Origin: Lachnospiraceae bacterium
Lineage (GTDB): Bacteria; Bacillota; Clostridia; Lachnospirales; Lachnospiraceae
Assembly: GCA_030825115.1 (NCBI GenBank)
Contig: JAPJQL010000005.1
Location: 68,567-132,566 of the forward strand
Length of the DNA stretch: 64,000 nt
Direction of reading: 5' to 3'
Shown here: positions 47,002 through 56,353 of the stretch, piece by piece
Position numbering within the stretch: position 1 is the first letter of the stretch
Layout of the letters: every line of letters begins with the position of its first letter
The notes under the pieces: model-generated
What the model was told of the DNA's origin: nothing
Databases searched by the model: none
Seen by the model: the letters and a program-made list of their open reading frames with translations, nothing else
Position numbers and translations under genes: made by a program

Positions 47002-48735
47002 TTATGCTGCCGGAAGCGACGCTTCGGCAGAGTTGATGATCTGGATCCGTCCCTGTGGCGCGCCGTATCTGGAGGCGGGGATCACATTGCCCAGAACGGT
47101 TTTTGTATAATCGATCAGGGCATCTTCCAGAGCCACGCCTGTGTTAAATCCGCCTGCCATGTAGGCTTCTTTAAATGCATAGTAGGTATCTCCGCCGACC
47201 GCTGAGAAATCATTGGTGGCGATATAATAGGTTCTGTTTAAATCAAGCGGTTCGCCGTTTACGGACACGTCTTTAATCCGGGCGCCCGGGTTGGCGCAGC
47301 GGTAGTAGGTCGAGTACGGCTCTCCGTTCTCATATGTGCCGGCTGTATCGATCGTAAATGTGATACCGGATACCTGTGGAAATGCACCGATGGCGCCCGG
47401 CGTACAGTAGGTTGCTGCTTCCAGAGTTTCAAGCAGCCCCTGTCCGCTGATTGGAAGCACGCAGATCTGGTTGTTGAACGGGAACACCGTCCGCATGTCC
47501 AGCATGGAGATCTGACCGGGCTTGATCGAATCCCGGATACCGCCGCCGTTTGTGATGGCTGCGTCGATGATGTTGCCGGTCGCTTTGTTGGCTCCGTAGA
47601 GAAGGGCATCTGCTGCAAAATCACCCAGGTTGGTCTCTTCTGTACGGTTTCCCGGAGCGCGCTCTCCATTTAAGAGGACTTCCGATACTGCAAATGGTTT
47701 TCCGAGTTCGGCGATGATCGCAGTATCTCTTGCGAAGATGGCTGCTGCAGTGGCTTCGTCGCTGCCGCTATAGATACTGTCGCTCACAAGGCCGCAGTCC
47801 AGGGACTTTGTGGCCGGATCATATACGACTACGCCTGCATTGGCAAGGTAGGAACCGGTGCTGACGATCAAGGTGCCGCTGTTGTTCTGGAAAGAAGGAT
47901 ACTGATCGGCAGGGACTGGTCTTCCACGGTCCATGACCGTGTGGCTGTGTCCGTCGATAAACAGGTCGATGCCGGATACATGGTTGACCACGTCAACAGA
48001 ACGGCATCCTGCGGCTGCGGAGCTCTCATCCACGCCCAGATGCCCAAGCGCCACGATCAGGTCGCAGCCCTCGGCCTTCAATGCTTCCACCTGGCGGGCA
48101 GCACACTGGTAAAGCTCGTCGCCTCCCTGGAAACGCAGGGTCTGGATGCCGGACGGGTTGGCGCTGGTCGCGGTCTCGGGTGTGGAGAGGCCAAAGACGC
48201 CTACTTTTAGTCCGGAAGAGGTGGTGAACACCTGACGCTCCTGGAATACAGGGCTGCCGGAGTCCTTGTCCAGCACGTTGGCGCCCATAACCGGGAAGTT
48301 TGCCAGTGAGACGAGCTGTTTCAGGTTGTCATATCCCCAGTCAAACTCATGATTTCCTACGCACATGGCGTCGTAGCCTGCCAGATTCATGAATGAGATG
48401 GCATCGGCGCCCCGGTTGTAGTTCACCAGGGTAGTGCCCTGTGCGGCGTCGCCTGCGCTGAGCAGTAAGGTGTCTGCTCCTGCCGCCTGATAATCTTTTT
48501 TCAGCTGTGCGACAGCGGCAGTGCCAAGAATCCCGTCGCCCTGCAAATCCCGGCCGTGGGTGTCATTCGTATGGATGATGACCAGTTTGCCTGCTACGTC
48601 GCCAGGGGCGAATGAAGAGCCAAACATGGGCGGGGTTCCCGGACCGTAGGCCGGGGCGGAAGCTGTTGCCGGTATTGTCAGTGACGCTGTCAGGGCCAGT
48701 GACAGCAGAAGGGAAAATGTGCGTTTTTTCCTCAT
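47002..48735 (-). CDS. Secreted 5'-nucleotidase / 2',3'-cyclic phosphodiesterase
   Basis: This 577-residue protein has a signal peptide (MRKKRTFSLLLSLALTASLT) and the two-domain 5'-nucleotidase structure. The metallophosphoesterase part has IIHTNDTHGRDLQGDG, LLSAGDAAQGTTLVNYN, CVGNHEFDWGYDNL and DGHSHTVMDRG. The C-terminal substrate-specificity domain has AAITNGGGIRDSIKPGQISM and LPISGQGLLETLEAA. It removes phosphate from extracellular nucleotides, supplying nucleosides and phosphate. It lacks a visible LPXTG anchor or repeat region, so it is probably free or loosely wall-bound. Confidence 0.9.
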   Translation of the reverse strand: MRKKRTFSLLLSLALTASLTIPATASAPAYGPGTPPMFGSSFAPGDVAGKLVIIHTNDTHGRDLQGDGILGTAAVAQLKKDYQAAGADTLLLSAGDAAQGTTLVNYNRGADAISFMNLAGYDAMCVGNHEFDWGYDNLKQLVSLANFPVMGANVLDKDSGSPVFQERQVFTTSSGLKVGVFGLSTPETATSANPSGIQTLRFQGGDELYQCAARQVEALKAEGCDLIVALGHLGVDESSAAAGCRSVDVVNHVSGIDLFIDGHSHTVMDRGRPVPADQYPSFQNNSGTLIVSTGSYLANAGVVVYDPATKSLDCGLVSDSIYSGSDEATAAAIFARDTAIIAELGKPFAVSEVLLNGERAPGNRTEETNLGDFAADALLYGANKATGNIIDAAITNGGGIRDSIKPGQISMLDMRTVFPFNNQICVLPISGQGLLETLEAATYCTPGAIGAFPQVSGITFTIDTAGTYENGEPYSTYYRCANPGARIKDVSVNGEPLDLNRTYYIATNDFSAVGGDTYYAFKEAYMAGGFNTGVALEDALIDYTKTVLGNVIPASRYGAPQGRIQIINSAEASLPAA

Positions 48736-48773
48736 GATACAAATCCTCCTTTACGTATTGCATTGTTTGATAG

Positions 48774-49976
48774 TTACTTTTCTTCACAAACCTGAAAAAT
48801 ATAAAATTTCAGGTAATATGACTGGTCTGCCGCCCACAGGATCGGGTGGTCTGCCGCCTGGGTCCGGTATTCTACCTGCCGGAGGCGTTTGTGGACGCCC
48901 CCTGCTGCCTCCCGGATCGTCTTGGTAAACAGTTCCGGGTCCATAAAGTGGGAGCAGGAGCAGGTGGCGAGGTAGCCTCCGTCTTTGACCAGCTTCATGC
49001 CCCTCAGATTGATTTCCCGGTACCCTTTTACCGCATTTTTGATGGAACTGCGGGACTTGGTAAATGCGGGCGGGTCAAGGATCACCACGTCAAACTTCTC
49101 GCCTTTTTGCTCTAACTCCGGCAGCAGGTCAAAGACGTCCGCGCAGATAAAGGATACGGTGTCTGAAAGATGGTTCAGCTTCGCGTTTTCCCGCGCCTGA
49201 TTGACGCCGAGCTCCGAGGCATCAACGCCAAGTACAGAAGAAGCTCCTGCAATCCCGGCATTTAATGCGAAAGAGCCGGTGTGGGTGAAGCAGTCCAGGA
49301 CTTTTTTTCCTTTGCACAGCCGCTGGATAGCAAGGCGGTTGTATTTTTGGTCCAGGAAAAATCCTGTCTTTTGCCCGTCCTCTACATCTACGATATAGCG
49401 GACGCCGTTTTCCACAATCTCCACTTTGGTGTCAAACGGCTCGCCGATAAATCCCTTATAACGCTCTAGTCCTTCCTGCAGACGTACCTTGGCATCACTC
49501 CGTTCATAGACGCCGCGGATGGTGATGCCGTCTTCCGAGAGCACCTGCTTTAACTTGTCGATGATAACAGGCTTCCACCTCTCGATGCCGAGGGCGAGGG
49601 ATTCTACGACCAGCACGTCGGAAAATTTGTCGATGACGATGCCCGGAAGAAAATCTGCTTCCCCGAATATCAGACGGCAGCTGGAGGTGTCCACGGTGGA
49701 CTTGCGGTACTCCCAGGCATTCCGAACCCGCATTTCGATGAAGGTCTCGTCGACCACGGTGTCTTTTTTGCGGGTCATCATGCGGATGGTGATCTTGGAG
49801 TTGGTATTGATAAAGCCCTGCCCCAGCGGGTATCCGTCAAAATCCTCCACGAAAACCATATCCCCGTTTGTATATTCGCCGCTTATGGTATCGATCTCGT
49901 TATCATAAATCCAGGCGCCGCCCGCTTTCAGGGAGCGTCCCTGTCCCTTTTTAATCCTGACTGTTGTGTGGTTCAT
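48774..49976 (-). CDS. RlmI-like 23S rRNA (cytosine-C5) methyltransferase
   Basis: This 400-residue enzyme has an N-terminal PUA domain (MNHTTVRIKKGQGRSLKAGG, then YPLGQGFINTNSKITIRMMT). A Rossmann-fold methylase follows, with VLDCFTHTGSFALNAGIAGA (motif I), DVVILDPPAFTKSRSSI (motif IV) and TCSCSHFMDPELF, the second catalytic cysteine motif. RlmI transfers methyl from S-adenosylmethionine to cytosine 1962 of 23S rRNA in E. coli. The ATG at 49976 has AAGGAGAAA upstream. It is a single gene, reading leftward from a divergent promoter region shared with the TetR-like gene. Confidence 0.9.
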   Translation of the reverse strand: MNHTTVRIKKGQGRSLKAGGAWIYDNEIDTISGEYTNGDMVFVEDFDGYPLGQGFINTNSKITIRMMTRKKDTVVDETFIEMRVRNAWEYRKSTVDTSSCRLIFGEADFLPGIVIDKFSDVLVVESLALGIERWKPVIIDKLKQVLSEDGITIRGVYERSDAKVRLQEGLERYKGFIGEPFDTKVEIVENGVRYIVDVEDGQKTGFFLDQKYNRLAIQRLCKGKKVLDCFTHTGSFALNAGIAGASSVLGVDASELGVNQARENAKLNHLSDTVSFICADVFDLLPELEQKGEKFDVVILDPPAFTKSRSSIKNAVKGYREINLRGMKLVKDGGYLATCSCSHFMDPELFTKTIREAAGGVHKRLRQVEYRTQAADHPILWAADQSYYLKFYIFQVCEEK

Positions 49977-50146
49977 AAAGTTTCTCCTTCTGTGTGTACT
50001 ATATGGATTTTAACACATTTTTGGGGCGGGGGGAAGGAGATGATGGAAATAAAGGTTCCGGGGATGAAAAAAGAGCCAAACTGTGGTATACTGGATTTAA
50101 TCATTATGTGGAGCACAGACACGAATAGCAAAGGATTGGTACAGCC

Positions 50147-50719
50147 GTGGATAATGAAAAAATGAACAGACAGGACAAGACCAAATACAAATTGGCAAAC
50201 TCTGTCAAAGAGTGCATGAAGACCACCCCGGTAGACAAGATCACGGTCAAGGACATCGTGGAAGGCTGCGGGCTGACAAGGCAGACCTTTTACCGCAATT
50301 TTCTGGACAAGTACGACCTGATCAACTGGTATTTTGACAAGCTGGTGCTCCAGTCCTTCGCGCAGATTGGAATGGGACACACGGTGGGGGAGAGCCTGAC
50401 GCAGAAGTTTGAATTTATCGTGAAGGAGAAAGCGTTTTTCACCGGCGCTTTTCGTTCGGATGACCAGAATTCGCTGAAAGAGCATGATTTTGAGCTGATT
50501 TTAAAGTTTTATCTGGACCTGATAGCCAGGCGGACCAGCCAGCCGCTGGATGAGGAGCTGCAGTTTTTGCTGGAGATGTACTGCCGTGGTTCGGTGTATA
50601 TGACGGTCAAATGGGTGCTGGGCGGCATGAAGGATACGCCGGAGGAGATGGCGGGAAAGCTGGTGGACGCGGTGCCGCCGAAGCTCGCCGAGGTATTTTT
50701 ATCATTGGGGTTATTATAA
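50147..50719 (+). CDS. TetR-family regulator
   Basis: This 190-residue protein begins at GTG 50147 or ATG 50162. The N-terminal helix-turn-helix reads KITVKDIVEGCGLTRQTFYR, followed by NFLDKYDLINWYFDKLV, typical of TetR proteins of the DhaS type. The ligand domain is all-alpha. It lies 13 bases before glnA with a short gap and is probably its co-transcribed regulator, or regulates an unlinked gene. A GS gene paired with TetR regulators is occasionally seen in Clostridia. The ligand is unknown. Confidence 0.82.
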   Translation: MDNEKMNRQDKTKYKLANSVKECMKTTPVDKITVKDIVEGCGLTRQTFYRNFLDKYDLINWYFDKLVLQSFAQIGMGHTVGESLTQKFEFIVKEKAFFTGAFRSDDQNSLKEHDFELILKFYLDLIARRTSQPLDEELQFLLEMYCRGSVYMTVKWVLGGMKDTPEEMAGKLVDAVPPKLAEVFLSLGLL

Positions 50720-50732
50720 AAAGGAGGGGAAT

Positions 50733-52160
50733 ATGTTGAAGAGTGCGGAACTGAGAGAGTTGTGCAGGGAAAAAGGAATCAGGATGATTGATTTCAAGAT
50801 GACGGATCTGAACGGAAGATGGCGTCATATCACGATCCCGGTGGAACGTTTCAATGAGGATATCTTTACTTACGGGATTGGATTTGACGGTTCCAACTAC
50901 GGGTTTGCGCCGGTGGAAAAGAGCGATATGGTCTTCATTCCCGATGTGGCGACGGCGGTCATCGATCCGTTTGCCGAGATTCCAACCATGACCATGTGCG
51001 GAGATGTGTGCGTGATCAAAGAAGAAAACGAACCGTTTGACCAGTATCCAAGAAATGTGGCGCTGAGCGCGGTGGAATATATGAAGGAAACCGGTGTGGC
51101 GGACCGGATGCTGATCGGGCCGGAGTTTGAGTTCCATCTGCTGGACCATGTGAGCTACATGGTCAGTCCGCAGAGGACGGCTTACAGCATCGATACCAGG
51201 CAGGCGGAGTGGAATACCGGGCGGGACGACGGCCATAACAACGGATACGAAGTTCCGCAGAAAGGCGGCTATCACATCGCTGCTCCCCAGGATATCGGAT
51301 ACAATCTCCGCAGCAAGATGTGCATGCTTTTAGAGGACTGGGGCGTCAAAGTAAAATACCATCATCACGAAGTGGGCGGTTCCGGGCAGATGGAGATCGA
51401 GGTGGAACTGGGGGATATGGTTGAGATGGCAGACAAGACCATGATCATCAAATATGTGATCAAAAATGCCGCTGCCGCAGAAGGGAAGACGGCAACCTTC
51501 ATGCCAAAGCCGATCTACAAAGAGGCGGGCAATGGGATGCATGTCCATATGCTTTTGATGAAGGACGGGAAACCGGTATTTTACGATAAGGACGGATATT
51601 CGGGGCTGAGCCGGACTGCCCATTATTTTATCGGCGGCCTTTTAAAACATGCCCGGTCGCTGTGCGCGTTTACCAATCCCTCCACCAATTCGTTTAAACG
51701 CCTGGTGCCGGGATATGAGGCTCCGGTGACGATCGGCTATGCAACCTCCAACCGCAGCGCGGTCATTCGCATTCCGGCATATGCAAAATCGCCGGAGACA
51801 AAGCGGTTTGAACTGCGAAGCCCGGATGCGACGGCGAATCCGTATTACTGCTACGCGGCGATTTTGATGGCCGGGTTAGATGGCGTGAAGAATCAGATCG
51901 ACCCGTCGTCATGCGGCTGGGGTCCCTTCGACTTTAACTTGTATGACCTGCCGGAGGAGGAGAAGAAAAAAATCCAGTCCCTTCCGAGGACGCTGGCAGA
52001 GGCCCTGGACGAGCTGGAAGCCGACCATGACTACCTGACCGCCGGCGGCGTATTTCCGGAGCGGCTGATCCAAATCTGGCTGGACAGAAAACGGGCGGAG
52101 AGCAGTGAGATTGAGCAGATTCCACATCCGGCGGAGTTTAGCCGGTATTATGATTTATAG
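50733..52160 (+). CDS. glnA: Glutamine synthetase type I
   Basis: This 475-residue enzyme has the GS beta-grasp and catalytic motifs: FDGSNYGFAPVEKSDM (substrate entry), GPEFEFHLLD (metal ligands), EAGNGMHVHMLLMKDGKP, TNPSTNSFKRLVPGYEAPV and RFELRSPDATANPYYCYAAI. It condenses glutamate and ammonia to glutamine using ATP. The length fits the GlnA type I alpha. It follows a TetR gene by only 13 bases, and a terminator lies downstream. A single GS-TetR unit suggests its use is nutrition-specific instead of the main assimilatory GS. Confidence 0.92.
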   Translation: MLKSAELRELCREKGIRMIDFKMTDLNGRWRHITIPVERFNEDIFTYGIGFDGSNYGFAPVEKSDMVFIPDVATAVIDPFAEIPTMTMCGDVCVIKEENEPFDQYPRNVALSAVEYMKETGVADRMLIGPEFEFHLLDHVSYMVSPQRTAYSIDTRQAEWNTGRDDGHNNGYEVPQKGGYHIAAPQDIGYNLRSKMCMLLEDWGVKVKYHHHEVGGSGQMEIEVELGDMVEMADKTMIIKYVIKNAAAAEGKTATFMPKPIYKEAGNGMHVHMLLMKDGKPVFYDKDGYSGLSRTAHYFIGGLLKHARSLCAFTNPSTNSFKRLVPGYEAPVTIGYATSNRSAVIRIPAYAKSPETKRFELRSPDATANPYYCYAAILMAGLDGVKNQIDPSSCGWGPFDFNLYDLPEEEKKKIQSLPRTLAEALDELEADHDYLTAGGVFPERLIQIWLDRKRAESSEIEQIPHPAEFSRYYDL

Positions 52161-52203
52161 AAAGTATGCATGTTATCGGGGAAAACGGGAAAAAATATAG
52201 AGA

Positions 52204-52240
52204 AAAGTGACAGACGGACAGGTTTGTCACTTTCTTTTTT
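52204..52240 (+). terminator. Terminator of glnA
   Basis: AAAGTGACA and TGTCACTTT form a 9-bp stem, then a T-run (CTTTTTTG). Confidence 0.8.
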
Positions 52241-52249
52241 GCCCCCTAT

Positions 52250-52267
52250 TTGTTAAAATAATATCAG
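52250..52267. promoter_or_regulatory. Weak Rex-like site before the alcohol dehydrogenase
   Basis: TTGTTAAAATAATATCAG keeps the left half of the Rex consensus (TTGTTAA) and part of the right half. Adh genes are common Rex targets, but the right half is poor. Confidence 0.35.
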
Positions 52268-52346
52268 ATATCAGAAGGCAGCGCCAGGGGCGTGCATTCT
52301 GGTTGGGGAACAAAGATAAAGCACAAAAAAAGGAGAGAGTGAAATC

Positions 52347-53495
52347 ATGGCAAACAGAATTGTATTGAATGAAACTTCTTATCATGGCGCAGGCGCGATC
52401 AAGGAAATCCCGAATGAAGTGAACGTGCGTGGATTCAAAAAAGCTTTCGTATGCTCTGACCCGGACCTGATCAAATTTGGTGTTACCAAAAAGGTGACGG
52501 ATGTTCTGGAAGAGGCTGGTCTGGCCTACGAGATTTACTCCGACATCAAGCCGAACCCAACGATTGAGAATGTGCAGAACGGCGTGGAGGCATTCAAGGC
52601 ATCCGGCGCAGACTATATCATTGCAATCGGCGGTGGTTCTTCTATGGATACGGCGAAAGCTGTCGGCATCATCATCACCAATCCGGAGTTTGCTGATGTG
52701 AGAAGCTTAGAGGGCGTGGCTCCGACTAAGAATCCGTGTGTCCCGACGATCGCGGTTCCGACGACTGCCGGTACGGCTGCGGAAGTTACCATCAACTATG
52801 TTATCACGGATGTTGAGAAAAAACGTAAATTTGTCTGTGTTGATACCCATGACATCCCGGTAATCGCAGTGATCGACCCGGATATGATGTCCAGCATGCC
52901 GAAGGGGCTGACCGCTGCTACCGGTATGGATGCGCTGACCCACGCAATCGAGGGCTATACCACCAAAGGCGCATGGGAAATGACGGATATGTTCCACTTA
53001 AAAGCCATCGAAATCATCTCCAACTCCCTGAGGGGCGCGGTTGAAAATACACCGGAAGGCAGAGAAGGCATGGCGCTTGGACAGTATGTCGCAGGCATGG
53101 GCTTTTCCAACGTAGGCCTTGGTATCGTTCATTCTATGGCTCACGGTTTGGGCGCATTATATGATACCCCGCACGGCGTTGCAAACGCAATCCTGCTGCC
53201 GACCATTATGGAGTACAACGCACCGTGCACCGGTGACAAGTACAAATATATTGCAAAGGCTATGGGCGTAGAGGGCGTTGATGAGATGAGCCAGGACGAG
53301 TACCGCAAGGCAGCTGTGGACGCTGTGAAGAAACTGTCCCAGGATGTTGGCATTCCTGCTGATCTGAAGGAGATCGTAAAGGATGAGGATGTACAGTTCT
53401 TGTCCGAGTCTGCATACGCAGATGCATGCCGTCCGGGCAACCCGAGAGATACTTCTGTGGAAGAGATTGCGGAGCTTTATCGGTCGCTGATGTAA
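52347..53495 (+). CDS. Iron-containing alcohol dehydrogenase (FucO-like)
   Basis: This 382-residue protein is a group III dehydrogenase. The nucleotide-binding motif is IAIGGGSSMDTAKAVGIIIT, and the metal-binding region has MDALTHAIEGYTTK, VHSMAHGLGALYDTPHGVAN (His ligands of the FucO/AdhB family) and ILLPTIMEYN. It reduces an aldehyde, such as lactaldehyde, with NADH in mixed-acid or propanediol fermentation. AGGAGAGAG precedes the ATG. A terminator lies downstream. The substrate cannot be fixed by sequence. Confidence 0.92.
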   Translation: MANRIVLNETSYHGAGAIKEIPNEVNVRGFKKAFVCSDPDLIKFGVTKKVTDVLEEAGLAYEIYSDIKPNPTIENVQNGVEAFKASGADYIIAIGGGSSMDTAKAVGIIITNPEFADVRSLEGVAPTKNPCVPTIAVPTTAGTAAEVTINYVITDVEKKRKFVCVDTHDIPVIAVIDPDMMSSMPKGLTAATGMDALTHAIEGYTTKGAWEMTDMFHLKAIEIISNSLRGAVENTPEGREGMALGQYVAGMGFSNVGLGIVHSMAHGLGALYDTPHGVANAILLPTIMEYNAPCTGDKYKYIAKAMGVEGVDEMSQDEYRKAAVDAVKKLSQDVGIPADLKEIVKDEDVQFLSESAYADACRPGNPRDTSVEEIAELYRSLM

Positions 53496-53507
53496 GCTGA
53501 GAAGGGA

Positions 53508-53555
53508 GGCAGGATCCCCGGTTAAATGAGCCGGGGATCCTGCCTCTTTTATGTG
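53508..53555 (+). terminator. Terminator of the alcohol dehydrogenase gene
   Basis: AGGCAGGATCCCCGG and CCGGGGATCCTGCCT form a 15-bp perfect stem followed by CTTTTAT. Confidence 0.88.
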
Positions 53556-53650
53556 GCGTCTGGAATCAGGCTGCGGACAGGCGATCTGCTCGACAAACAA
53601 AAAACTCTGTGATAAGATGGTTTCATCAGAAAACGTAAGGAGCGGAGCAT

Positions 53651-54346
53651 ATGATTCCGGAGATCGAGTTGTATAATGGAAAGCCTCTGGCAGAACAGGT
53701 GGCGGATTATATATTGAATTTTATTGTGGACAGCGGGCTGGAGGCGGGAACCAAGCTGCCGAATGAGTTTGAGCTGGCGGAGAGGACCGGCGTCGGAAGG
53801 GGGACGATCCGCGAGGCCGTAAAAATCCTGGTGTCAAGAAATATCCTGGAAATCAGGCGAGGGGCGGGGACTTATGTATCGGACCGGCAGGGGATTGTGG
53901 AAGACCCGCTGGGGCTTGCTCTGATCAAAGATAAGAAGCATCTTGCCATGGATCTTTTAACCGTCAGGCTGATGATGGAGCCGGAGATTGCCAGGATGGC
54001 AGCCGAACATGCGACGGAGGAACAAAAGAGAGCGCTGGTCAGACAATGTGATAAGGTGGAAGATATCATCTGCCAGGGAAAGAACCATATGGAAGAAGAT
54101 GTCCGCCTTCATGAGATGATCGCGTCATGCAGCGGAAACCGGGTTATGGAAAAACTTGTGCCGGTGATCAATTCTTCTATCGCGGTATTTGTAGACGTGA
54201 CAAACGGCCGTTTGCGTCAGGAGACGATAGAAACTCACCGGGAGATTGTGGACGCCATTGTGGCGGGGGATGGAGACGGTGCGCGGTGTGCAATGAACAT
54301 GCATCTGCTGTATAACAGGAGAGCCATCACGGTCAAGGGGGAGTAG
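53651..54346 (+). CDS. GntR/FadR-family regulator
   Basis: This 231-residue protein has an N-terminal winged helix (EQVADYILNFIVDSGLEAGT, LPNEFELAERTGVGRGTIRE) and a helical FCD ligand domain (LLTVRLMMEPEIARMAAEHA). Members regulate sugar-acid and carboxylate pathways and respond to their substrates. It lies 272 bases before the dehydratase gene, which is followed by a GntP transporter, so it probably represses this pair in the absence of the sugar acid. AAGGAGCGGAG precedes the ATG. Confidence 0.88.
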   Translation: MIPEIELYNGKPLAEQVADYILNFIVDSGLEAGTKLPNEFELAERTGVGRGTIREAVKILVSRNILEIRRGAGTYVSDRQGIVEDPLGLALIKDKKHLAMDLLTVRLMMEPEIARMAAEHATEEQKRALVRQCDKVEDIICQGKNHMEEDVRLHEMIASCSGNRVMEKLVPVINSSIAVFVDVTNGRLRQETIETHREIVDAIVAGDGDGARCAMNMHLLYNRRAITVKGE

Positions 54347-54391
54347 TCCTATGTGTTGCCTGTGATTACAAAGGAATAGAGGTTGGATGAG

Positions 54392-54433
54392 AAAGATATT
54401 TTCGCCCTGAAAGGATGAGGATATCTTTTTTTT
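54392..54433 (+). terminator. Terminator after the GntR gene
   Basis: AAAGATAT and ATATCTTT pair to make a stem, followed by a T-run (TTTTT). Confidence 0.6.
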
Positions 54434-54539
54434 GTTTTGATAGCCAAAGACATCGTATGTGTATTGAACGAAAATCATGTGTAAAGTGCACAAATGAATT
54501 GCGGTAAAATCAACAAAATCACGAAAATAAAAGACGTTA

Positions 54540-54568
54540 TTGACAATAATAGCTGATGCATGTTACTC
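54540..54568 (+). promoter_or_regulatory. Possible dehydratase promoter
   Basis: TTGACA at 54540-54545 is followed after 17 bases by TTACTC, a poor -10. It lies 51 bases from the start codon. The rest of the 270-base gap holds no gene; I saw only a few weak dyads (ATACGTAT at about 54589). Confidence 0.4.
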
Positions 54569-54618
54569 TGAATTTAGAAATACATCATACGTATTATGGA
54601 TTTGAGGAGGAGAATCGC

Positions 54619-56340
54619 ATGAAGTTAAAAAGTCAGGAAGTCCGGGCGATCGCACCGGAGATGGACCCGCTGCGGATGGGGATGGGATGGAGCGTAGAGG
54701 ACTTGGAGAAACCGCAGGTGATGGTAGAGAGCACCTTTGGTGACAGTCATCCGGGCAGCGCCCATCTGTTCGGGCTGGTGGAAGAAGCGGTAAGAGGAAT
54801 TAACCAGAATGGCGGAAAAGCCGCAAGATACTTTGCCACTGATATCTGTGACGGCATGGCTCAGGGACATGACGGCATCAATTATTCCCTCGCATCCCGG
54901 GATACGATCGCAAACATGATTGAGATCCACGCCAATGCGACCACTTTTGATGCAGGTGTCTTCGTTGCAAGCTGTGACAAAGCAGTTCCTGCCCATCTGA
55001 TGGCGATCGGCAGGCTGGACATCCCATCAATCGTGGTGACTGGCGGTGTGATGGATGCAGGTCCTGACCTTTTGACGCTGGAGCAGATCGGCATGTACAG
55101 CGCAATGTGTGCAAGAGGAGAGATTACGGAGGAACAGCTGACTTATTACAAACAGAATGCCTGCCCTTCCTGCGGAGCCTGCTCCTTTATGGGGACTGCG
55201 TCTACGATGCAGATCATGGCGGAAGCCCTGGGGCTGATGCTTCCGGGCAGTGCGCTGATGCCTGCGACCTGTGAGGACTTGAAGGAAGTGGCTTTCCGGG
55301 CAGGGGTCCAGGCGGCCAGGCTGGCCAAGACCGGACTTAAGGCCCGTGATATCGTTACGATGAAATCTTTTGAAAATGCCATCATGGTCCATGCGGCAAT
55401 CTCCGGCTCAACCAATTCGCTGCTCCACATCCCGGCGATCGCGCATGAGTTTGGGATTGAGCTGGATGCGGACGCATTTGACCGGATACACAGGGGTGCC
55501 CACTATCTGCTGGATATCCGTCCGGCGGGCAAGTGGCCGGCACAGTACTTCTATTATGCAGGCGGAGTTCCGAGAATCATGGAAGAGATTAAGAGCATGC
55601 TGCATCTCGATGTGATGACCGTGACAGGGAAGACTCTGGGGGAGAATCTGGAAGAGCTGAAGGAAAATGGATTCTATGATAAATGTGACGTTTATCTGGA
55701 ACAGGCAGGACGGAAACGGACCGATATCATCCGCACGTTTGAGGAGCCGATTGGTACAAACGGTACGATCGCAATCTTGAGAGGAAACCTGGCTCCGGGC
55801 GGCGCTGTGGTCAAACACTCCGCAGTGCCGAAAGAGATGCACAAAGCGCTGCTGTCCGCAAGACCATTTGACTGTGAGGAGGATGCGATCGAGGCAGTCC
55901 TTACGAAAAAGATCAAACCGGGCGATGCGGTGATCATCCGTTACGAGGGGCCAAAGGGCAGCGGGATGCCCGAGATGTTTTACACGACAGAGGCGATTGC
56001 TTCGGATGAGGAGCTGGCAAAGAGCATTGCGCTGATTACGGACGGCAGGTTTTCCGGCGCATCCAAAGGCCCGGCAGTCGGCCATGTGTCTCCGGAGGCG
56101 GCAGACGGAGGTCCGATCGCCCTGATTGAAGACGGCGACCTGATCGAGCTGGATATCGAAAAGCGTATCCTGCAGGTGGTGGGGATACATGGAGAGGCGA
56201 TGAGCCGGGAAAAAGTAGACAAAGAGCTGGCAAGAAGGAAGGCAGCATGGCAGCCGAGAGAGAAGAAATATAAATCCGGTGTGTTAAAGATTTTTTCTGA
56301 ACATGCGGTTTCACCGATGATGGGCGGATATATGGAATAA
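54619..56340 (+). CDS. Sugar-acid dehydratase of the IlvD/EDD family
   Basis: This 573-residue protein starts at ATG 54619 (MKLKSQEVRAIAPEMDPLRM) after GAGGAGGAGAATC. It shows the dihydroxy-acid dehydratase signature: FATDICDGMAQGHDGINYSL, CDKAVPAHLMAIGRL, and NACPSCGACSFMGTASTMQI (cysteines of the Fe-S cluster), then SGSTNSLLHIPAIAHEFG and ITDGRFSGASKGPAVGHV. It is longer and more divergent than true IlvD. With a GntR regulator and a GntP transporter it more likely dehydrates an aldonic acid such as gluconate, galactonate or xylonate than a branched-chain amino-acid intermediate. The [4Fe-4S] or [2Fe-2S] cluster cysteines are present. Confidence 0.85.
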   Translation: MKLKSQEVRAIAPEMDPLRMGMGWSVEDLEKPQVMVESTFGDSHPGSAHLFGLVEEAVRGINQNGGKAARYFATDICDGMAQGHDGINYSLASRDTIANMIEIHANATTFDAGVFVASCDKAVPAHLMAIGRLDIPSIVVTGGVMDAGPDLLTLEQIGMYSAMCARGEITEEQLTYYKQNACPSCGACSFMGTASTMQIMAEALGLMLPGSALMPATCEDLKEVAFRAGVQAARLAKTGLKARDIVTMKSFENAIMVHAAISGSTNSLLHIPAIAHEFGIELDADAFDRIHRGAHYLLDIRPAGKWPAQYFYYAGGVPRIMEEIKSMLHLDVMTVTGKTLGENLEELKENGFYDKCDVYLEQAGRKRTDIIRTFEEPIGTNGTIAILRGNLAPGGAVVKHSAVPKEMHKALLSARPFDCEEDAIEAVLTKKIKPGDAVIIRYEGPKGSGMPEMFYTTEAIASDEELAKSIALITDGRFSGASKGPAVGHVSPEAADGGPIALIEDGDLIELDIEKRILQVVGIHGEAMSREKVDKELARRKAAWQPREKKYKSGVLKIFSEHAVSPMMGGYME

Positions 56341-56353
56341 GGAGGAAGATATC

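Noticed and set aside
54578..54600. GntR operator near ATACGTAT
   Set aside because: The palindrome is short and does not match a FadR-type consensus clearly.
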